Assembly (NCBI GenBank): GCA_963971305.1
Contig: OZ020316.1
Location: forward strand, 16,448,745-16,512,744
Length of the DNA stretch: 64,000 bases
Source: Arcuatula senhousia
Taxonomy: Eukaryota > Mollusca > Bivalvia > Mytilida > Mytilidae
Direction of reading: 5' to 3'
A program made the translations under genes and the position numbers. Shown piece after piece: positions 11,901 through 21,800 of this stretch (position 1 is its first letter; every line of letters begins with the position of its first letter). The notes under the pieces are model-generated. The model was not told the origin of the DNA, did not search any database, and saw only the letters and a program-made list of their open reading frames with translations.

Positions 11901-14900
11901 TTCACATTAAAAGCTACTGGTTGTGTTCCATTGCTATGTTTTAAAAATTGACGTTAATATTGAAGACTATATTCCACATCTCATTATCATCTATCTATTT
12001 ATTCGAGGTAAAGTGCCTAAATACATTATAGCTATAAAGTTACCACGATTCTTTGTATCTTCCGGACCTTATGAGGATCTGGACCATACGCGTATGGTCA
12101 TGACCATATAGGGAAATTCATATGGTCGGACCATACGCGTATATTCGGGGCTGATCAGATGTATCGATATTTGATTAATTGATAAAAAAAGGAAAATATT
12201 TACGCCATTACATTTGATACAAAAGAGTGTAGATCAATGATAAAACTTGTCAATTTGTGAAAGCGATGGTTTTTAAAACATATCAATTGTTATAGAGATT
12301 CATCATGTTCATGTGAGCATTATAATTCCTTTGCTAAAATGATATCAAAACTTGTCAAGGCCAAGCTTTATTTGTTTTACAAAAAATCTTTGCCATAGAT
12401 TTATAAGCAGGTGTGTTCAAGATGATCAAAATCGAGTCTCAAATTATTTTAAGATTGTATTTGTACGTGGACGTTTTTGCTTAATTATTTTAGTTATTTT
12501 TTTAGATGTGAGCAAATAAATGTAATAAAAAAATAAATTTGTTATTATGTTATTTTGAACATGTGATTGCCCATTCAACCTTAATTTGTATCAAAAAGTT
12601 TCATACCTGTTTCAACCAATGTCACGTCAGAGGAAAATTTACTCGTTTTTCTGCTGCAAGATAAGAAGCAAGTGTTTAATGTTAGATTTTAAAATACAAA
12701 TATACAAAATTAATACAGAAATGGAGTCATTATTCTAGTTTTATGCCTAAAACGATGAATAATAAAAAGTAGATTTTGTCTGCCATTTAAAGTCTCCCGT
12801 TAGTGTTTTCTTTACTGTGGAAAGTTTTGGTACCATAATATTGAAGCTTAATTGGTTTATATTGGTGATATATTTCATTAAGCTTCCCTTTTTGGTTTCA
12901 GTACTTTTTGTTTAATATTTTTGGTATCCGAATTTCTAAATGTTTGACCATGCTTTGAATTATATTTTGACGGACAAAGGTAACGCCTTAAAATATGCAT
13001 ATACAGCATAAAGTATCTGTTTACCAATAACCTTGGAAATATTTGGTATTTGTTTTTTATCTACCTCTGGGTCAATAACCGCCGCTGGCGAACCAGAGGT
13101 CTACGAAGTGCAGCTTGGTCGTCAGACTTGTAAATATACGTATGGCATGAATTTACCAATATACTTTATTTTTTTTAATTATTGAAATTTACGAAAGAAC
13201 GTTTGTTGCAATGACATTAAGATAAATTCTAGTTAATGAAATTTAGAAAACAATATAAAACTTTCCACGCTATACATGCTATAAACGATGTATAAATTTA
13301 AATCATATCAGTTATATGAGGAAGTACTTTTGTTTTGAGGAACCTGAACTTTAGCAATGTGTTGTTTTATGAAACTTTATATGACAATGACCGGCTTTTA
13401 CTTCAAATAACACTTCTGTTGTGTTTTTGTCACGATTTATACTTATAAAAAAGTCGTTTAAATTTTTGGGGTTAAAAATGTATTTGAAAGGAATTAAATA
13501 ATATCTAGTATCTTTTTAAAAATTGTATGTCATATTGACGTTATGTTACTAACATGACGAAATTGTTAGTCATATCGACGTTATGCTACTAACATGACGG
13601 AATTGTTAGTCATACATGTATCGACATTATCTTTGCATGACGGAATTGTTTATCATATCGACGTTATCTGTGCATGAAGGAATTTTTAGTTAGTTAGTTA
13701 GTTATCGCTTTACTCCCAAGCAGCACGATTTCGGCTATATCCGGGAGATGAACATGAAAATGGTGACACAATGAACATGAAATGATGATAAAGTGGAGGA
13801 AATGGGGACAAAAGGCCAATCGGGTAGGAGAGTTTTGACTGCCACTGGAAAAAAGGAGTGATGGGTAGGGACGGGAAATTTAGCCTCCTGCATGGGGATC
13901 CTACGGGTCCTACTCTTACCGAGACCTGCAGCAGGGTTCTTTAACGTGCGAGGGACGTGACATTTTTCCCAACACGGTGCCACCACTACGGTCAGGTTTT
14001 CCGCATTATCACCTGACGACCCCGCATCTCACGATGTCAGGGCGGCCCCATTATCGACGTTATCTTTGCATGACGGCATTGTTTGTCATATCGACGTAAT
14101 GTTACCAGTATGACGGAATTGTTTGTCATATCGACGTTATGTTACTAGCATGACGGAATTGTATGTCATATCGACGTTATGTTACTAGCATGACGGAATT
14201 GTATGTCATATCGACGTTTTGTTACTAGTTTGACGGAATTGTTGTCCTCTTTTTTATGTTATTTAAACATTTCTATTTTCTTACATCATTGTTATGCTTA
14301 CAGAGTAAAATTATATCGAAATTTCTAAATGTAATAAGGTGCTACCTAAAAATGTAGCAAAAAACCGTTAAAAGTCTAAAAAAAGCCATGGTAATGGACA
14401 TAATACTTAGCGCGAAAAGCTTATAAACAAACAAAAATATCGTAACAGAGTAGTTGGAAAATGAACACAAATAACGCTTAGACCTACACACCCTGGCATG
14501 GTTTTTGTTAAAACATCGTGGAAATTTTGGCAATCTAAAGAGAAATGGTCCTTTTGTGCATACAGCAATGATCAGCCAATCATCTTTTCTGTCAGAGTCA
14601 ATATTTTTGATTGCATTATTCTATTTAGTGTTTTTAAGTTTTGGGATTTTTTTTTAGCCTACTCTTACCGAACTCTACAAATGGGTCTTAAATGTGCAAA
14701 GGACATTTTTCTCCCAATACAAGGTGCAACCATTTTTCGTCTCTTCTGAAGGACCAGCATAATCTATAGGAGGTTCTATATCCTATTTATGGGTTCTTTA
14801 TATTCAACTAACCTTAAGGTAGTCATGGTGTTGACACTTCGTTCTGATGCTTGGACTGTTGATTTTAATTCCAATACTTCAGGTTCCTTAGGTATGCTAC

Positions 14901-17900
14901 AAAATATATTCGATTGATTGATTGATTATTGTTTGTTTCATATCCAGTCGACAATATTTCAGTCATAGTCAGGACAAGAACAGATTGAAACAACAAATTA
15001 GATATGTTGACCCACCCAGGATACAGCACTCATAACACAGGCCCATGTATATCACACGAAACGGGCCAATGTACGGCTATAAACCAGAAAAAAAAAATAA
15101 ACCAGATCACGAAAAAGGTCAATGTGCCCTCAAAGCACCATAGTCCAATGCAACCTGAAAGTGATGAAACCCTCAGCAAATAATTTGGAACCTTTACGTA
15201 TGGTGACTTAAAGAATCAAAGAGGCACCAATGTGGCATTCGAGTGTCAAAAGTGCAAAGGGCAACACAAAACACAAACCAACCGAACGGAAATGAAAACC
15301 GCAAACTCAAGTCGCATTAAGAGTGAACCCGAAAGAGTAAGCGGTTCCTGCCTGCTATAGAACACCTGTCGTGCTGCTAATTTCTAATTCAGTGTGTAAA
15401 ATCTGGTAAAGGATGACAAAACAAAACTCTTCGACAAACCAATATCTGCATAATGAGGACCCCTTACATGAAATGGTAACACAAGAGAAGGAACACTGAC
15501 CTAAAAGTGGGATATAGCCATCTATTACTCAGTTTAACAAAAAAACAGTATTATCTGTCGAAAATACAATGCTGCATTTTGGTTGAAAATGGGGTGGGAT
15601 GAGGAACAAGGCAAATTTTGAAGAACCACATGAAAAGGGAGAGGTGGGTAGGTGCAGAAAATTTAGCCTATGGGATGCACTACTTAGCGGTCCACAAAGG
15701 TATCTTTAACATGCATGAAGCTTGGCACTCTCCAAACACATTGGTCATACTATGGTTTGTAGTCCGGTTTTCTGCATTATAGCCTGACATTCGGCAATCA
15801 TTCGAGGATAATAAAAATGTAGGCTTATGAACATAACACCAACATAACATTGTTTATATAAGTCAGTCGTTTTTTCATTGGTGCGAACTTTTAACCCTTA
15901 TTCCTAAATGGTAGGGCAAAGCCCTTCAAAAATAACCTTTTTTATTAGCTTAATAAACTCTTAACTTTTTTTCTAGTTTGAGAACAATTGAATATAAAAA
16001 AAGCGGAAATATTGAAATTATTACTCTTTATACAATAGCAACGATAAAAATTATGAGAGCTGCCTTGGTAGTGATTAACTAAGGTTCGCGCGTCTAATTT
16101 TGTAAATTCCCTTTATGACGCCATTAGTGAGGATGGTCTCAAAGAACGATTGGTAACATGAAATAAAGCTTGTTTACCAATCGAAGACAATCAGATTACT
16201 AGTATAGCAAAGAAAATTTCACGAATTATAAACGATACCGAACATACATCTTAGGACAACTTAAATACCTTTTTGGTTTGGTGATGTGGAGGCATTGTCC
16301 ACAGCCTTTTGTCAGTTTTTCTGTACCTTCTGGACATTTCACACACTCTAAAGAAAAAATCAAATATGAACATACGATATTTAATGTGTATATTCCGGAG
16401 AGTAACTATATGATCTTGTTCTTTTAAAATTGAATATTTTAAATGATGTCCGCTTTTAGTAGCCTTTATAAACTAAAAGTGGTTGTTTTAGTGGTGTAAG
16501 CTTTTCTCAGTCTTGCTTATTCATAAATCAGCTTTATCAGGATTATCAGCTTTGATTTGCATTTATCGAGTTAAGGTGATTGTTTAAGTGTCTCAGCTTT
16601 TATTTGTTTTTTCTGACTTAAAATGATAATTTATATAGGCGAAAGGTCTTTTCTATATGTTAATTTCTCACATATAAGTAACTTCTTATTAACTATATGC
16701 TTTACATGTGTTACACTTATAAATTTTACCTCCTGTCTTGTTCACACGGATTTCTACGATGACATGAGCATGGATCACCATAGTAACACTTGTCAAGGTT
16801 ACATTCGCAATACTGCTGGTACCTGCACATTTTGGACTCACTAATACGACTGGGTCTTATATCTGCAATGATTGGTGTTCAGCATATATTTTACGTTCAT
16901 AAAAATTAGCTCTTTTAAGACTATATACGTTGCTCTTAATGGCGATTCTAAGATAAGAACCAATTTATCTTTAGACCAATTGAATGAAATTGTGACATAA
17001 ATACGATTGTTCTTTTCTGTGACACACTCATAAAAAAACCCAAAAGAAACTGCATGTTTAATACAAAATATATAAACAAAATCTCCAATAAAGTTTGAAA
17101 AAAAAAATGTACTGACATCATCAGTAAAATTTCCATCCAATATCCAAGGAATGATTTCGTTAAAAGGGTCTGACAAGTTCTGACAAAAGATTAAAGGGAG
17201 AGCGATGGTAAGAAGAAAGTGTTTGGTGTAAAGTAATGACGGGTAAATCCTAATTCAAAAAAAGAAAATCAACTGAAATCATCATTTCATAAACCAGATA
17301 TCTAACCTTAGGCAACTTTTCATTGACTCTACCTAGGTTTTGTCCTTCCCGCGCAAACTCTTGAGAGTTTCTGTTTGTTTGTTTCAACAAAAGTAGAGGG
17401 TCAAGCACAGTGGTTTAAGTGTCCGATCTATTTTTCTGCTAGATTGCAAAAAATCTGGTTTAAGATTAAATGTATTTTACCATAAAAGAAGTACAGTATA
17501 GTATCAGTAATAAACTGTATACACATTTACATGTACATCAGGATATGGACGTGAAGAAATCGTGATAAAATAAAACATCTAATATGAAAATCATGATTGT
17601 TGAAAAAGGACATGTTGTGAGATTGGGCATTATCGGTATATCTTTTGGATTTTTTTAAGTTCAACAGTTCTATGCCACTTACCCTGTGCAATACAACCAT
17701 CTTCATTTTTATTCTCAAAACACATCGTTGAATTAAGTTCGGCTGAGGATGATACATAAACAGGTTGAACTCGTCCTTTCGGACATGGTCTACATATGTC
17801 ACTGGTGAATTCTTTCGTACAAGGTAATATCTCGTGGTCTGGATAACAAACATAAAATAAAGTCATTTTATTTCTTTATTTTTTTGGCATCAAGCATACA

Positions 17901-20306
17901 CGTTTCTTGTACAATCAATTATTGTTATTTTTAAAATTCCAAGAAGAAAAAAAAACAGAGAGGTACTTAAGGGGCATTTAATTGCCAAAGTTCGAAAGGG
18001 GAATGACCGAGTCAAAAAAAAAAGAAAAAGAAAAAGAAAAAAAAACACGAACGAGATCAACACGAAGGAACAGACAACATTAAGTATACAAACTCCTCTG
18101 AATAGCATAGCAATCAGCAACGTGAACTCAACTTGTAACTAGAGGGATTAAACTAGAGGCTCCCAGGAGCCTGAATCGCTCACCTGATCTCTTATGAATT
18201 AATTTCACAAACTTTCAAGTATACAAAGTTGCAAAACAATCCTTTCAGTGGTTTCAGAGAAAATTTTTGGAAATCAGTTTAAATTAATAGAAAAAAAAAA
18301 CAGTTAAAGGGCAATAACTCCTATAAGGACCATAGCAATGGCAGCCATGTTGGTTGGTCGACATGTATATAATTCACAAACTTGGTAGAGGACATCCTAA
18401 AGATCAAGTTTACCAAGTTTCAAAGCATTCCCTTCAGTGGTTTCAGAGAAGACGATTTTTTAAAATCAGTTAAAATTAATGGAAAAAAAACAGTTAAACG
18501 GGAATAACTCTTAAATGGCTGATCTGACAATTTTGACCCTGAATTCATTTTTGTAGATCTGAATAAGCTTAACAATTCTGCAATGATAACTTTTCCTCTA
18601 TATATAGCTCTAACGGTTTTCAAGACATTGTCCAAAAACTGCAAAAATGGTCAATTTTGATGATTTAAGGGCAATAACTCCTATAAGGAGTCGTTTCACA
18701 ATTTTGACTGACATGGAGAGATTTGTAGAGCTTTTAATGCTGAATATGAAAGGTTGCTTCAGATTTTCTCTTTCTCTTATACTTTTTGAGTTATTAGCCA
18801 AAAACAATGGTCTGACCCCCCTGTTCTATTTTTAGCAACTGCGGCAATGTTGGTTGGTCGACGTGTATATAATTCACAAACTTAGTAGAGGACATCATAA
18901 AGATCAAGTATACCAAGTATCAATGCAATCCCTTCAGTGGTTTCAGAGAAGAAGATCTTTGAAGAAAAGTTAACGGACGGACGGACGACGGACGACGGAC
19001 GCTTAACGATTACAATAGCTCACCTGACCCTTCGGGTCAGGTGAGCTAAAAAATAAAAATATGGCATTTATCAAATGTGGTCCTAATCCACATATAAAAT
19101 ACACCAGATAGCGTTGGTTTGCTATTGATTTTGTCAACTACCGAAGGGAGAGTGGTAAGATTGCAGTGAAATTTTTTGATAATGAAATCAACAAAAATGC
19201 AGTTGTAATATTTCAATCTTCGTCTGACATACACAGACAGTTTTCGCTAAATTTGGAAATTGGCAGCGCGAGGGATGTGCAATAGCAGATCGTAACCGCC
19301 TTTCTGTCGGAGCGCATGCGTTCACTCTCATCACGGCTAGAGTTCCGGTTGTGAATTGATATTCAGTGGATTTTGTGTTTTCGTGTTTCATATGTTGTCT
19401 GTTTTTTCTTCCCTTCCTTGTTTGTGTTTGCTTGTTTTGTCTCTGACCTTTTGGATGTTGATATTCGGATGTAACATTGGCATTTCTGCTTCTTTCACAT
19501 AAAAGGAATCACAAAAAAGTCGCATTATTGACATTCATGTTCGACTCACGTGAATTTCATATTAAATTTCCGTGATATTCAAATGAAGCCTGTGCACAAG
19601 GTAAATTATAGGCTCCTTGCTTTTTCAAAATTCACTTTGCAAAATAAACTATATACGAATAGCAGTACAAAAACTAATCTTAAAGATACAAAACAAGGTG
19701 TTCCGTACAAACGACAAGCTTTTGCCTAGGAGTATGACCAGTGGTACGTTACTGTTATGGTAAACTAATTACCTGGAGGACAGTCGTGAATTGGTTGACA
19801 ACGTCTAAGTTTCTCTCCAAATTTTCTGGTTATATATACAGTTGTTAAATGTGATCCGCAAGTCAACTGCAAATTACATTAGACTTTATATACACAACAT
19901 AGGATATTCATGTAAACTAAGAGCGAAACATGTCGTAAGTGTTTGAATAAAAAAAAAAAGACTTCAAAAAAATAACGCCAAAATAAATTTAGTGATACAA
20001 AATCTGAAGAGAAAAGACGTATAGAGCACACGTCTTTCATGTAACATTTCGAACGGTTGGTTTAAATTGTTGGCTAGACTAGTCAGGTTACAGGTTTTTC
20101 TGGAATGTTGTGTTAAGAACGTGGTCAGCATTAGTTTTATTAAACGATAACCAGGTTTTAAATTAACCGTCGGTAATACAAACTAATATAAAACCATTAA
20201 AAGATGGTTTAAAAATTGTGCATTTTCTCTCTAAATTTAGTTTTTTGTTAACAAAGCTTACCTTTATGTAGAAAACGAATAAAATTAATAGCCATTGTCT
20301 ACTCAT
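5410..20306 (-). CDS. TNF-receptor-superfamily-like membrane protein, copy A (frameshifted in exon 4)
   Basis: Eight minus-strand exons: 20262-20306, 19773-19866, 17683-17838, 16730-16862, 16269-16347, 7821-7924, 6947-7459 and 5410-5921. They encode a signal peptide, a cysteine-rich ectodomain with the TNFR pattern (CPP..PCT..DxCxxCPxG), one transmembrane helix and a ~350-residue cytoplasmic tail with no domain I recognise and no visible death domain. All introns have GT-AG ends. Compared with copy B, exon 4 lacks 17 bp, so it ends two bases into a codon instead of one. Normal joining to exon 5 then runs out of frame and stops at 7841-7843, before the membrane helix. Skipping exon 5 restores the frame (518 codons). 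It is therefore a pseudogene, a soluble form or an exon-5-less receptor. The role (binding TNF-like ligands) is inferred from the cysteine pattern only. Confidence 0.75.
5922..6946 (-). other. Copy A intron 7, no other gene
   Basis: GT-AG intron homologous to 26583-27663. The two differ by substitutions and small indels, with no large insertion specific to either. Open frames in it are not shared as coding. Confidence 0.6.
6947..7459 (-). CDS. Copy A exon 7: cytoplasmic tail, first half
   Basis: 513 nt, phase 1 at both ends, acceptor TTCCAG, donor GTAAGT. About 171 residues, rich in N, S, E and K and probably disordered. After the first ~25 codons it is almost identical to copy B (two differences by eye), so this is the best-conserved exon of the pair. 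No known domain recognised. Confidence 0.8.
7821..7924 (-). CDS. Copy A exon 6: transmembrane helix
   Basis: 104 nt, acceptor ATATAG, donor GTAAAT. It encodes VAVLAILCFAGTLFLLLYLL followed by the basic stop-transfer stretch KSRKG. It has one leucine codon more than copy B. The 8.3-kb intron before it is filled with repeats. Confidence 0.8.
8364..8580 (-). mobile_element. Retroelement 3' tail (family T), first of two
   Basis: Read on the plus strand it begins at GAGGCACCAATGGGGCATTC and passes GTGCTCCGGAAGAGTAA. It is the reverse complement of the sequence that follows the reverse-transcriptase stop codon in the plus-strand copies at 20747-21125 and 40238-40620, so it is the 3' end of the same element. 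A second copy follows at once. Confidence 0.65.
8605..8960 (-). mobile_element. Retroelement 3' tail (family T), second tandem copy
   Basis: The same tail is repeated directly after 8364-8580. Unit B has a single tail here (28910-29280), so the second copy was gained in A or lost in B. It leads into the reverse-transcriptase relic at 9050. Confidence 0.65.
9050..9730 (-). pseudogene. Reverse-transcriptase relic, copy A
   Basis: Minus-strand RT fragment. It reads MLPEFRSEYSMKVGD, then YKYLVVDYSKTYFVINESKK, then breaks by a frameshift near 9525 (a T run where copy B has GTATATTTG), with more stops after it. It is orthologous to 29318-30000, so the insertion predates the duplication. It is of non-LTR or Penelope-like type; I cannot settle which. 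Not functional. Confidence 0.7.
10405..10890 (+). pseudogene. Reverse-transcriptase C-terminal fragment with 3' tail, unit A only
   Basis: It encodes LYDKRDDFNFPIVNFPFLCS, then APAYGVYVSQLIRYSRACG, and ends SLKKFYGRHH..ISISQMSTDVGLT stop, followed by the start of the family T tail. 5' truncation with a kept 3' end is the usual result of target-primed insertion. Unit B has no counterpart at 31150-31190. Confidence 0.7.
10896..11330 (+). pseudogene. Second, diverged reverse-transcriptase fragment, unit A only
   Basis: It encodes RSFNLTFRYIDDVLSVNN with the catalytic Y-I-D-D motif, then LEIKETAES, LDLHLEF, KIYDKRDDFDF and APAYGVYISQ-like text (here SPAYGVYISQLIRYNRAC). It differs clearly from the fragment just upstream, so two RT sub-lineages are joined here. 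It ends without the usual C-terminus, after DFFLSDTDF, and is not a complete gene. Confidence 0.7.
11690..11865 (+). mobile_element. Retroelement 3' tail (family T), plus orientation
   Basis: GAGTTCGCGTTGCTGAATG through GTTTTGTCTTTGTCTTTACGG to CCTTTGCTTCTTTATC matches the family T tail in the sense orientation. A TG microsatellite sits at 11736-11750. Unit B lacks it. Confidence 0.55.
13521..14243. repeat. Minisatellite in intron 5 of copy A, split by an insertion
   Basis: Units of about 33-40 bp of the form TGACGGAATTGTTTGTCATA, then TCGACGTTATGTTACTAGCA or TCGACGTTATCTTTGCA. The array occupies 13521-13690 and 14050-14243, with a family R copy between. Unit B has the array uninterrupted at 33385-33812. 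Confidence 0.8.
13690..14050 (-). repeat. Family R copy inserted in the minisatellite (unit A only)
   Basis: It starts in a TTAG run and contains CGAGACCTGCAGCAGGGTTC, TTTAACGTGCGAGGGACGTG and GGTCAGGTTTTCCGCATTA. It is related to 47752-48150 and 60900-61110. Absence from the same array in unit B shows insertion after the duplication, or loss in B. Confidence 0.65.
14936..15800 (+). repeat. Family R copy, interrupted by a retroelement tail
   Basis: Homologous to 431-1215, with a family T tail (about 15218-15460) inserted in the middle. Unit B has the same composite at 34497-35390, so both insertions are older than the duplication. Confidence 0.65.
15218..15460 (-). mobile_element. Retroelement 3' tail (family T) inside family R
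   Basis: From GAGGCACCAATGTGGCATTC to GACAAAACAAAACTC. The matching site in the copy at 431-1215 is empty, so the tail entered the shared ancestor of the two units. Confidence 0.6.
16269..16347 (-). CDS. Copy A exon 5: last cysteine-rich segment
   Basis: 79 nt, acceptor TTTAG, donor GTATTT. In the frame used by copy B it encodes CVKCPEGTEKLTKGCGQCLH, a final TNFR-type half repeat. After the exon 4 frameshift it would be read in another, also open, frame. It may be skipped. Confidence 0.7.
16730..16862 (-). CDS. Copy A exon 4: cysteine-rich, carries a 17-bp deletion
   Basis: 133 nt against 150 nt in copy B. It encodes IRPSRISESKMCRYQQYCEC, then NLDKCYYGDPCSC and HRRNPCEQ, and then differs from B because 17 bp are missing between two TTC words (copy B 36962-36978 region). 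The exon ends AGGAG|GTAAAA, leaving two bases, so its phase no longer fits exon 5 but does fit exon 6. Confidence 0.75.
16863..17682 (-). other. Copy A intron 3, no exon supported
   Basis: It contains an open frame reading SDPFNEIIPWILDGNFTDDV near 17100-17190. The frame does not fit the phase-1 splice sites on either side, and unit B has a repeat inserted at its end. I treat it as intron. Confidence 0.55.
17683..17838 (-). CDS. Copy A exon 3: TNFR cysteine-rich repeat
   Basis: 156 nt, acceptor ATCCAG, donor GTAAGT, both ends in phase 1. It encodes DHEILPCTKEF, then SDICRPCPKGR, the clearest TNFR signature in the gene, followed by a segment with two further cysteines (TMCFEN, DGCIAQ). With exon 2 it completes a C-P-P..P-C-T..C-x-x-C-P-x-G repeat. 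Confidence 0.85.
18000..18050. repeat. AAAAAG simple repeat in intron 2
   Basis: A-rich run with GAAAAA periods between a family-like block and the insertion at 18151. A shorter version is at 38521-38548 in unit B. Confidence 0.7.
18151..19050 (+). mobile_element. CACCTGACCC-hairpin element, unit A only
   Basis: About 900 bp are present in A and absent from B (B reads straight from GGGATTAA to AATATGGC near 38641-38660). It begins GAGGCTCCCAGGAGCCTG..TCGCTCACCTG and contains GGGCAATAACTCCTATAAGG twice, a GGTTTCAGAGAAGA block twice and an ACGGACGGACG tract. It ends in a perfect hairpin. A diverged relative lies near 58150-58700. Non-autonomous element; class not assigned. Confidence 0.7.
19016..19048. 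repeat. Perfect 15-bp stem hairpin at the element end
   Basis: TAGCTCACCTGACCC, loop TTC, then the exact complement GGGTCAGGTGAGCTA. It marks the 3' end of the inserted element. Confidence 0.85.
19290..19500 (+). mobile_element. Retroelement 3' tail (family T, diverged), intron 2
   Basis: Words GGCTAGAGTTCCGGTTGTG, ATTGATATTCAGTGG, TGTTGTCTGTTTTT and GACCTTTTGGATGTTG follow the family T tail order. An orthologous copy is at 38900-39110, so the insertion predates the duplication. Confidence 0.5.
19773..19866 (-). CDS. Copy A exon 2: start of ectodomain
   Basis: 94 nt between acceptor TTTGCAG and donor GTAATT, starting on a codon boundary and ending one base into a codon. It encodes LTCGSHLTTVYITRKF..., then RRCQPIHDCPP, the first half of a TNFR cysteine-rich repeat. 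Copy B encodes the same residues by eye. Confidence 0.75.
20262..20306 (-). CDS. Copy A exon 1: signal peptide
   Basis: The ATG at 20304-20306 opens MSRQWLLILFVFYIK, a short hydrophobic secretion signal, followed by donor GTAAGC. It ends on a codon boundary, matching exon 2. A longer in-frame start exists at 20411, but that upstream stretch is not kept in frame in copy B, so I chose this ATG (context AACCATGAG). Confidence 0.7.
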
Positions 20307-20745
20307 GGTTCTTTTACTTAAGGCAAATCTGCAAAGTGAATTAAGACTTTTTGTTTTTTTTTCAAGAACAATGTAATTATTTGTCATAATGTATGCATAT
20401 ATAAGAAACATCCATACTGCTTTATATAAATAATGTGATATGGAATAATTTTACGATACATATTATTTATAATCGGTGGCAATCAAAAACAGACAGCAGT
20501 CTTCACAATGACCATGGCGGTGGACGCTGCATTCCACCTTAGCTAGCAGTTGGTACAAGATAAGCAATAAAATGTATAAAGTCCAAATCAGTTTTGAAGC
20601 AATAAATTCAAGAGTTTAACCGCATTTAGTTGAACTCATTCCGTCTATAATACACAATCAATCTTTTCAGTTCTTGCCAAATCAGCAGAATACAAAATTT
20701 GTTTAATCTAAAGTGGACTTTATTTATAATTTATTTATTAATTGC
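20307..20745. other. 5' flank of copy A; possible promoter or 5' UTR
   Basis: Upstream of the ATG on the minus strand. It is conserved with 39932-40235 for most of its length, apart from a ~120-bp stretch near 20480-20600 that is missing from B. An acceptor-like TTTGCAG 26 bases before the ATG would allow a non-coding first exon further up. No clear core promoter seen. Confidence 0.35.
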
Positions 20746-20746
20746 T

Positions 20747-21125
20747 GTTTCACTCAAGAAATTTTACGGAAGACATCATGCACTTATAGACAAATATGGG
20801 ATTTCGATCTCTCAGATGAGTGCAGATGTTGGTTTGTCATAGGCTTTTGTTTTGTTTTCCTTTACCGGATTTGACACGCTGAATGGACTACTGGCAGCGC
20901 GATGGATGTGCTATAGCAAGCAGGAACTGCTTTCTCTTCCGGAGCACCCGAGTTCTCTCTTGTTTCGACTGAAGTTCCCACTGTTGATTGATATTCAGTT
21001 ATTTTGTGTTTCCATGTTTTACAGGTTGTCTGTTTTTGTCCCGTTCTTGTTGGTGTTTACTGGTTTTGTCTCTGTCCTTTCGGACTTTTGACATTCGGAT
21101 ACCCCATTGGTACCTCTGCTTCTTT
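20747..21125 (+). mobile_element. Retroelement 3' end, unit A (RT C-terminus plus tail)
   Basis: It encodes SLKKFYGRHHALIDKYGISI then SQMSADVGLS stop, followed by the full family T tail ending CTCTGCTTCTTTATC. A match at 40238-40620 dates it before the duplication. A CAACAA-rich stretch (21126-21290) follows. Confidence 0.7.
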
Positions 21126-21289
21126 ATCAATAGACAATTATATATAAGTAATAACTGTCACAACAAAAACAACAGGAAAACCAATCAACAAGAACAGTAA
21201 CCAATAATTAACAACCAACAAGCAATAACGAGCAACAAAAACAAACAACCTAAAAAAGACCGAATATAACAACAACAATCTCTAAAAGC

Positions 21290-21800
21290 AGGCGCAGACG
21301 GAATGTTGCTACACAAAAAGGGGAAGTTGACGATTGGAATGTTGAAGTTGAGAGTCAATTTCGAGATGTTGATCTAAATATGAAACAGACATCCTAGAAT
21401 CCGTTGTGTCCGTCGTCTCAAGCTCCTGGGAATATATGAGATGGAGAAAGTCACGATATCGAGAATTGTTTAGTGAAAGGACACCATCAATATAACGGAA
21501 CGTGAGGTTGAAAGAGAGAGCTAGTCTACGATATTTTTTAACTCAATGAAATTGTAAGAAGTCTGCTTATATGAATGTAGAAACAAATCAGCAAACAATG
21601 GTGCACAATTAGTGTCCATTGAAATCCCTATTGTTTGCTGAAAAACACGTCCACCAAACTGAACAAATATGTTACCGAAAAGAAAATTAAGCATGTCGAC
21701 TTTCTGGTCTTCTGTTTATTTGTTCTACTCAATGATGACAAAGTAAGTCTTACTGTAATCGACTATCAAATATTTGTACCTGTGTTTTCCATTCCATTAC
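21290..21800 (-). pseudogene. Reverse-transcriptase relic, unit A downstream region
   Basis: Minus-strand RT fragment with several stops, homologous to 41320-42150 in B. In A the tail that should precede it (40888-41300 in B) is deleted, joining it to the CAACAA tract. Confidence 0.6.

Larger units (their letters stand above)
7925..16268 (-). other. Copy A intron 5 (8.3 kb), filled with repeats
   Basis: This long intron separates the ectodomain exons from the transmembrane exon. It holds retroelement tails (8364-8960), reverse-transcriptase relics on both strands (9050-10010 and 10405-11330), a minisatellite (13521-14243) and a family R copy (14936-15800). The stretches 7925-8360, 9772-10400, 11870-13520, 14244-14935 and 15801-16268 hold nothing I can assign except short palindromes (ACCATACGCGTATGGT near 12087-12102). 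Confidence 0.6.

Noticed and set aside
13521..14243. CRISPR array
   Set aside because: The repeats are direct 33-40-bp minisatellite units without unique spacers, in an animal intron that also has a copy in the sister unit.
16841..17176. 111-codon minus-strand frame (SDPFNEIIPWILDGNFTDD...) as an extra receptor exon
   Set aside because: Its frame is phase 0, while both neighbouring exons need phase 1 (in phase 1 it meets a stop at once). In unit B a repeat is inserted at its edge.
17890..18120. Hydrophobic minus-strand frame (SFVFFFLFLFLFF)
   Set aside because: It is the translation of the AAAAAG simple repeat on the other strand.
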